Positions 55,377-64,000 of a stretch of DNA of 64,000 nt are shown here, in pieces. Position numbers and translations under genes: made by a program. Every line of letters begins with the position of its first letter. Within the stretch, counting starts at the first letter, position 1. This DNA comes from Desmodesmus armatus (lineage: Eukaryota; Chlorophyta; Chlorophyceae; Sphaeropleales; Scenedesmaceae). The notes beneath the pieces were generated by a model, which saw only the letters and a program-made list of their open reading frames with translations, had not been told where the DNA came from and searched no databases. The stretch lies in the NCBI GenBank assembly GCA_007449985.2, contig VIIQ02000092.1:50001-114000 (forward strand), read 5' to 3'.

Positions 55377-55781
55377 GGCTTGCCTCTGGCTCACCAGCCC
55401 ACACTCAACAACCTCGCGCTGTACACGCGTGCCTGCAGCTGCAGAGTCAAAGACAGCTTATTGAGCAGTTCTTGATACAATGAGAGGGCAGTCAGCAGGC
55501 GTAGGTCCGTTGTTGCGCCAGACCCTCTGTGGGGTTGTCACAGGGTCCAGGGGTCTCTGTTCTAGGTTTTCTAAGAGGTGACCCATGTGGTTTCCCGTCT
55601 GATGTGCAGATAAATGCATATGAATGTTGTGGTTGTGCCGCAGCTTGGACAAAGCACGACCGGACAACAACAAGCACAGATCACTCATCTGATGAGGTGG
55701 TTTTTCTGTTGAAAGTCGCAATTGAAGGCTTACTGCCACGTGCACTATCTCTTTTGGTTGTCTGATCATCTCTCAGTCAGC
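55377..55781. promoter_or_regulatory. Shared 5' region of divergent ARID-HMG and deaminase genes
   Basis: The two starts (55376 minus, 55782 plus) are only 405 bases apart, so a bidirectional promoter or overlapping 5' leaders is likely. No TATA box is obvious. A splice acceptor near 55432 on the minus strand suggests the leader of the ARID-HMG transcript is spliced. Confidence 0.5.
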
Positions 55782-58700
55782 ATGATGTCTAGTGCAGCTG
55801 ACCCTGAGCCCCCCACACAGCTGCTACGTGACCTATCAACCAAGGTCTCCCACAACCGCTTTGTCATTCCAGCTGAAGAAGTGCTGAAGCTTAAGGAGGA
55901 GGCAGGATGTAGCATGGACACGCTGCTGCTGTCATTTCTGGACGAAGCTGCTCATGATGCAAGGCCACCCATATCCAACTACAAAGTGGGGTGAGTGGGC
56001 AGGGTGGGGTGCCGCTCGGCATGGGGATGGTGGAGTGAGGAGGTAGGGAGAGTGGGGTAATGCGCAGCGCTGCATGTGGTCATGAGCAGTGTGGTAGAGT
56101 TGCTGGATTAGAGCAATAGGGGATGGTGAGGCGCGCTGCCGCATGTTGGATGAGGTTGGGGTGTCCATGACAGAGCGGCAGAGCTGTCATAGCCAGCCAG
56201 CCACTCTCAGTGCAGTTAACCCTTTACCTGCCGGACTACTAGATATAGTAGCAGGCCAAAAACGCCTTTCTGGCTCTAGCTACGCCTGCAGCAAGCTTCA
56301 GCAAGGGACCTTGGGTGTGTAGAAACCCTATGGCAGGGCCTACGCTGGGGTGGGCCCGCTGGCCCCAAAGCTTATCTCTACGTGTGATAGGGGTGTGAGA
56401 GCTCGCCAGGGACTCTGGAAAGCCATTGCCTGGCAGTCTGGAGATGCTTGAAGTACAGCCTGGCCGCACTGTAAGTGTTCCTCATGAACTGCTGCCTGTG
56501 CTGCAGAGCTGTTGGGCTGGGTGCCTCTGGCGCTGTCTACTTTGGCGCCAATCTGGAGTTCCCTGGAACCCCCCTGAGTCAATCGGTGAGGAGTGTACTT
56601 CGATGCGTCCAGGCAGGACGGGTCCTGGTCCAGGGTATAGTTGGGCGTGGTCAGGGTATAGTCAGCGCATGGTCAGGGTATACTTTGACATTCCATAAGA
56701 GACGTGCACCCGCGTAAACCTTGTTGGCGTCATGATGTATACAAAGATGCTACTGACCATGCTTTTCATGTGTTGCCGTCGCTTTGTGGTGTTGTGTGTT
56801 ACTGTTACCAAACACAGGTGCATGGTGAGCAGTTCCTAATGGCCAACTTGGTGCTGCATGGAGAGCAGGGCCTACAAACTCTGGCCATCAGTGCGGCACC
56901 CTGCGGGCACTGCAGGCAGTTTTACAGTGAGCTGGCGTGTGCAGTGAGTACCGCTAGCTACATTGCAGTGTGCTGGGCAATTGTTTGCTGCGTGGCTTGG
57001 GGAGTGGGGCGTCAGTTTAGTGAAAGGTGCTGTACATGTGACAGTGCAGGGGTGCAGCTGTTGTGTTCATTAGCATGGGACCCCGGGGCACCTCTGAATC
57101 ATTTTTCACAGTGAGCTGCCAGTGGCGTGTTCAGTGAGAAATTTTGTCCGCCTCTTGAAGGGCAATGTCTCTTAGTCAACCTGGCCTAGTAGCTGGTCCA
57201 CATTGTGGCGTCTTGCTTGCCAGTCGCTTTGGGCTGTTCCGGCATCTGGGCATGAGATGGTTAAAAGCATCTTACCCAGTCGGCAACCCACCCCAGCGCA
57301 ACCAAGCCTCGCACTCACACACCCTCGCTGACCCAGCCCCACTCCACCCCGGCTTTCCCCCTATCTCTGTCCCTCTGTGGTGTGTCGCTTGCTGTAGGAC
57401 GCTGTGCGCTTTGTGTTTGGCCACAGGGGCCACCACGACCCTGAGGTGTACAGCCTAGAGCAGCTGCTGCCTGCACGGTGAGAATGTGGCCATAAGAGCA
57501 GGGTTTAGGGTTTATGGTTCAGGGCTTCAACCCTCAACCCTACAGTACCTGCTTAGGGTGCTAGATGTGCATACCCTGTGTGGCTGAATCATGAGATGCT
57601 TGGTGTTTCTCATGAGTGAACGGTCTGGAACAGGTGCTACCTGCAAGGTAAGGGCATGACCAGATGTTTACAGGCTTCATTTGGCCAGGGTGACAAGTAG
57701 CTTGTGTGACTAGTTTTTGTTAACGGCGGGACATCTTGTGTCACCCAGAGGTGTACAGGCTGGAGCCGCTGCAGCCTGCGCAGTGAGTTTGTGATCAATG
57801 TTCTTCTCTTGGTACGGTGCCAGGTGGCTGTGCCTGTGTGTCTGGAGAGCGAGACAGTAAATGTGCCTGTGTGTCTGGATTGCGAGACGCCTTGTGAATT
57901 TCACAAGTGTACATCCTGGCAACCAGTTGTAAGGCCGATCTAAACTGCTAACTGCTGTGTTGCTGCAGGTTTGGGCCGCTAGACCTATTGAGTGGTGCAG
58001 TTTACAGTCACTCCCAACGTGACTGTATCAATTAGTTGTAGGGCCATCTTGTACTGCCTGCTGCTTTGCTGCCTGCAGGTTTGGGTCGCTAGACCTACTA
58101 GGTGCTGCAGCGCAGTGTCACTCCCAACGTGACTGTATCAATTAGTTGTAGGGCCATCCTATACTGCTTGCTGCTTCGTTGCCTGCAGGTTCTGGCCGCT
58201 AGACCTGTTGTATGATGCAGTGTAGCCTCCAACTGTAACGCAGCTCATTGTGACTAGACCAAATTTGTTGCTTGCAGGTTTGGGCCGCTAGACCTGTTGG
58301 GTGATGCAGAGGGTGCCCGGGTGCCGCTACTGCTAGAGCCCCAGCAGCACCGGCTGGCTTGGACCAGCAGCAGCCAGGAGGCCATACAGCAGCGAGCGGC
58401 AGACACGGCCTTCCAACAAGCAGCACAGGCAGCACTGCAGGCAGCACATAAGGTGAGGCATATTAGGGTTCAGGGTTTTGGTGGATTGGAGTTTGTGAAA
58501 CCCCTCTTTTGTTGTATTGGGGTTTGTGAAACCCCCCCTAAAACCCAAGTCAGTACAGAAAGTAAGTTGCTTGACGGTGTTACAATGCTTTGCTACAATT
58601 GGCTTGTTTGCATAGCTTGAAACGGACCGCTGGACAGGGTGTACCTGAGGGAGGGAGGGAGGGCGGAGTGACTGCATTGGTTTAAATCCGCTGGGCCAGA

Positions 58701-59310
58701 GCTGTGCGCACTGACTGTTTGCTGTTTGTTGCTGCATGTGCAGTCCTACTCGCCCTACACACACTGTCCATCGGGTGTAGCGCTCATCACCAGGGCAGGG
58801 CAAGTGGCGGCAGGCTGCTACCTTGAAAGTGCAGCACACAACCCTGGAGTGGCCCCCCTGCAGTCCGCTGTGGTGTCTGGCATAATTGCTGGCTGCTTAC
58901 CCTCGTACGATCAGGTGAGGCAGATGTGGGGTAGGAGTGCAAATATACTGGCAGTCTGAATGGCTTGTGGGAAGCTGCGCACAAAGTTCACATCCAATTT
59001 TCAAGTACACGCAAGGCTTTCATTCTTTCTGGTTGCATCGCACGGGCACAGCTGTATCTTGGGGGGGGGGTGCATGGACATGTGACAACCCAGGGGCTGT
59101 GTCTGAGTTTGTGTTGCTGCACTGCTGCCGCCGCTGCTGCTGCTACTGCTGCTGCCTCAGGTCCGGGAGGTCGTTCTTGTAGAGGTCCAGGATGCCAAAG
59201 TGTCACATGCAGGCGTGGCCAGTGCAGTCAGTAACAGCTGGGGCGGCAGCGCAGCTTTTACGCTACTCACATTATCGTACCAGGATGAAGCAGGAGCAGA
59301 CGGCTGCTAG
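55782..59310 (+). CDS. CDA: Cytidine deaminase (plant-type, two-domain)
   Basis: Seven exons, 55782-55990, 56507-56585, 56818-56943, 57398-57477, 58278-58452, 58744-58914 and 59161-59310, join in phase (329 residues). The enzyme hydrolyses cytidine and deoxycytidine to uridine forms in pyrimidine salvage. The catalytic domain holds VHGEQFLMANL and SAAPCGHCRQF, giving the His, Cys, Cys zinc ligands and the catalytic Glu. The usual H-A-E is H-G-E here. A second, zinc-less domain follows (YSPYTHCPSGVALIT, ESAAHNPGVAPLQSA), as in E. coli and plant enzymes. Length fits this class. Introns 4 and 5 contain echoes of exon 4 end and exon 5 start. Confidence 0.9.
57735..57790 (+). repeat. Donor-side echo of deaminase exon 4
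   Basis: CCCAGAGGTGTACAGGCTGG, then GCCGCTGCAGCCTGCGCAGTGAG, mirrors the end of exon 4 and its donor (57440-57482). The donor has become CAGTGAG. A shorter trace (CAGGTGCTACCTGCAAGGTA) lies near 57634. Confidence 0.75.
57962..58222 (+). repeat. Three acceptor-side echoes of deaminase exon 5
   Basis: GCAGGTTTGGGCCGCTAGAC-type copies start at about 57966, 58076 and 58186, spaced 110 bases, ahead of the real one at 58274. All keep CAG before GTT. Each is followed by T(A/G)(T/C)TG and GATGCAG-like bases, then diverges from the coding exon. Confidence 0.9.
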
Positions 59311-60350
59311 CAGCCTGCTGCAGGGTCTGGCGTGTAGCAGTGTCTGTTGCACATGCAATTTTACATGCTTGGTTTCAGGCAACGGCATACGCTGGGTTCT
59401 GAACTGACAATGTGTAAACACCTGCTGCTGTGGCATTGAATCCACAATTAAAGTGATGATTGGTGTGTGGTCTGGTCAAAACAAGCTGTACCTAGCAGCA
59501 GCTGTGTACTGTTGTGTGGCATGCCTGAGGGCTGCATGTGTTGTTTGCACCGTTTGCCGCTCATCTGACAGGGGTGTGCTGTGGCTTAGCTGCTGCACGC
59601 TGTGCTGGCAGCGCCTCGCGCTGGGGTTTGGTTTGTCTCGGCACTACTAGTACTGCAGGTCACCAGGCAAGCTGCATACAGCAGCATGTCAGTGGTCTCC
59701 CTGGCAGTGCCAACATGTCTGCTTCGTCACGATACAATGTGATCAGCGGTAATATTTCTCAATACTATCAGGTATGGCAATGATGAACGGTAGGGAGTAT
59801 TCGAATCGAACTTGTGTTGGCCAGAACATCGTACTGCCTCGGAGCAGCAGCACATATGGTAATGCACAAAGCCTGCATGAGCTCTTTCATGACTTTAGTA
59901 CGCATTTAGATGGTGCGGCTTGTACAGTCAGACTGTCAAAACGGCCGCGCTCGCAAAAGTGACATCAGTCTGCCTCTTAAATACGCAGTCACCACTTACG
60001 GCTGGCACTTTCATACATTTTCAAGTTGAGTGGTTGCAGCGATTGTTTGCTCCCAAGGACACTACAATTCAAAGTGCACCCAAGGGCTTGCAGCCCCCGA
60101 AGCATCTACAGCAGACGTGAGTAAGAGACGTGAAACACTAAAATTACTCGTGTGTTGATGATATGGCTGTTCAGCGCACGTCACCTAGCGCAGTACCTCC
60201 CAGCACTACAGGCATCAAATGCGTCTCTTTTGCTGCGGCAGGCCAGTCAAATACTTGGCAGTAAATATTTCTACTTGCATTACTCAAATGCGCACCGCTT
60301 TGGACTGCTTTTCTGCCTTGCAGAGGCATTGACCGCGGGACAGTCAAGCA
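59311..60350. other. Intergenic between deaminase and endoglucanase genes
   Basis: Holds the deaminase 3' flank and the endoglucanase 5' region. Short frames lack motifs. No clear TATA box near 60351. Confidence 0.5.
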
Positions 60351-63706
<3,356 letters not shown>

Positions 63707-64000
63707 GTGAGTGGCGCGAACGGATACTGCGCAATGTTTTGTGACTGGGGGCCTGGTGCGAGCGCAAATTTCTTGGAAGATTACGCTAGAGGGTCAAGCA
63801 GGGAGAGAGTGATGCCCCTGTGGCCACAGCAGCGGGCAGAAGCTCCAAGCAGCCGCAGCCGCCGGAGCAGCCGCCGGAGCAGCAGCAGGAACAGAAGCAG
63901 AAGCAAAAGGCTGATTTGCATGCCGTTGATACACATAGTCATGAACAATCCAACATGACTGTTTTTGCTCCCCTATGGAGCCTAGCCTGCACATGTGGCT
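63707..64000 (+). other. Intron of the endoglucanase gene, running off the window
   Basis: Starts GTGAGT at 63707. It contains an AGCAGCCGC-type tract (63850-63905) on the plus strand. No further exon was recognised. Confidence 0.6.

Overview
The window is nuclear DNA of a green alga, most likely a chlorophycean (Chlamydomonadales or Sphaeropleales). The grounds are short GT-AG exons in TG- and CA-rich introns, long CAG tracts coding Ala, Gln and Ser, pure G and C homopolymers next to splice sites, a GH9 cellulase with a CBM1-like module, a plant-type ARID-HMG protein, a plant-type cytidine deaminase and a KDZ-class DNA transposon. No bacterial operons, CRISPR arrays or rRNA genes were seen. 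The species was not identified.

Layout. 1-7963 (+): 3' part of a gene for a ShKT-MRH (OS-9/erlectin-like) secretory-pathway protein. 8706-14375 (-): two related genes for single-pass membrane proteins, one carrying C-type lectin domains. 14376-19478: repeats and CAG tracts with no convincing gene. 19479-37686: three nested mobile elements. A Gag-only LTR retrotransposon on the minus strand carries a 13.1-kb KDZ transposon between its primer-binding site and gag, and an 801-bp TIR element inside its 5' LTR. The KDZ element has two convergent genes: a transposase (8 exons) and an unrecognised accessory gene (7 exons). 37785-45420: a truncated LINE, a 425-445-bp satellite-like repeat split by at least two insertions, and an orphan heat-shock-type promoter. 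47286-about 50080 (-): a helical-repeat, possibly OPR-type, protein. 51646-55376 (-): an ARID-HMG-box protein, divergent from a cytidine deaminase at 55782-59310 (+). 60351 to the window end (+): a GH9 endoglucanase cut by the window edge.

The most unusual signal is a systematic duplication of exon-intron junctions, seen in the ShKT-MRH gene and again in the cytidine deaminase gene. Downstream of an exon lie degenerate copies of exon end plus 5' splice site, often followed by a G-tract. Upstream of an exon lie copies of 3' splice site plus exon start, often preceded by a C-tract. Some acceptor copies keep an intact CAG. Two are inverted and make hairpins with coding-exon sequence. I call these junction echoes.

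Exon chains were built by eye from splice signals, reading phase and family motifs. Five genes or gene parts (ShKT-MRH, accessory gene, KDZ transposase, ARID-HMG, cytidine deaminase) close in phase at every junction. The C-type lectin gene has one unresolved junction.
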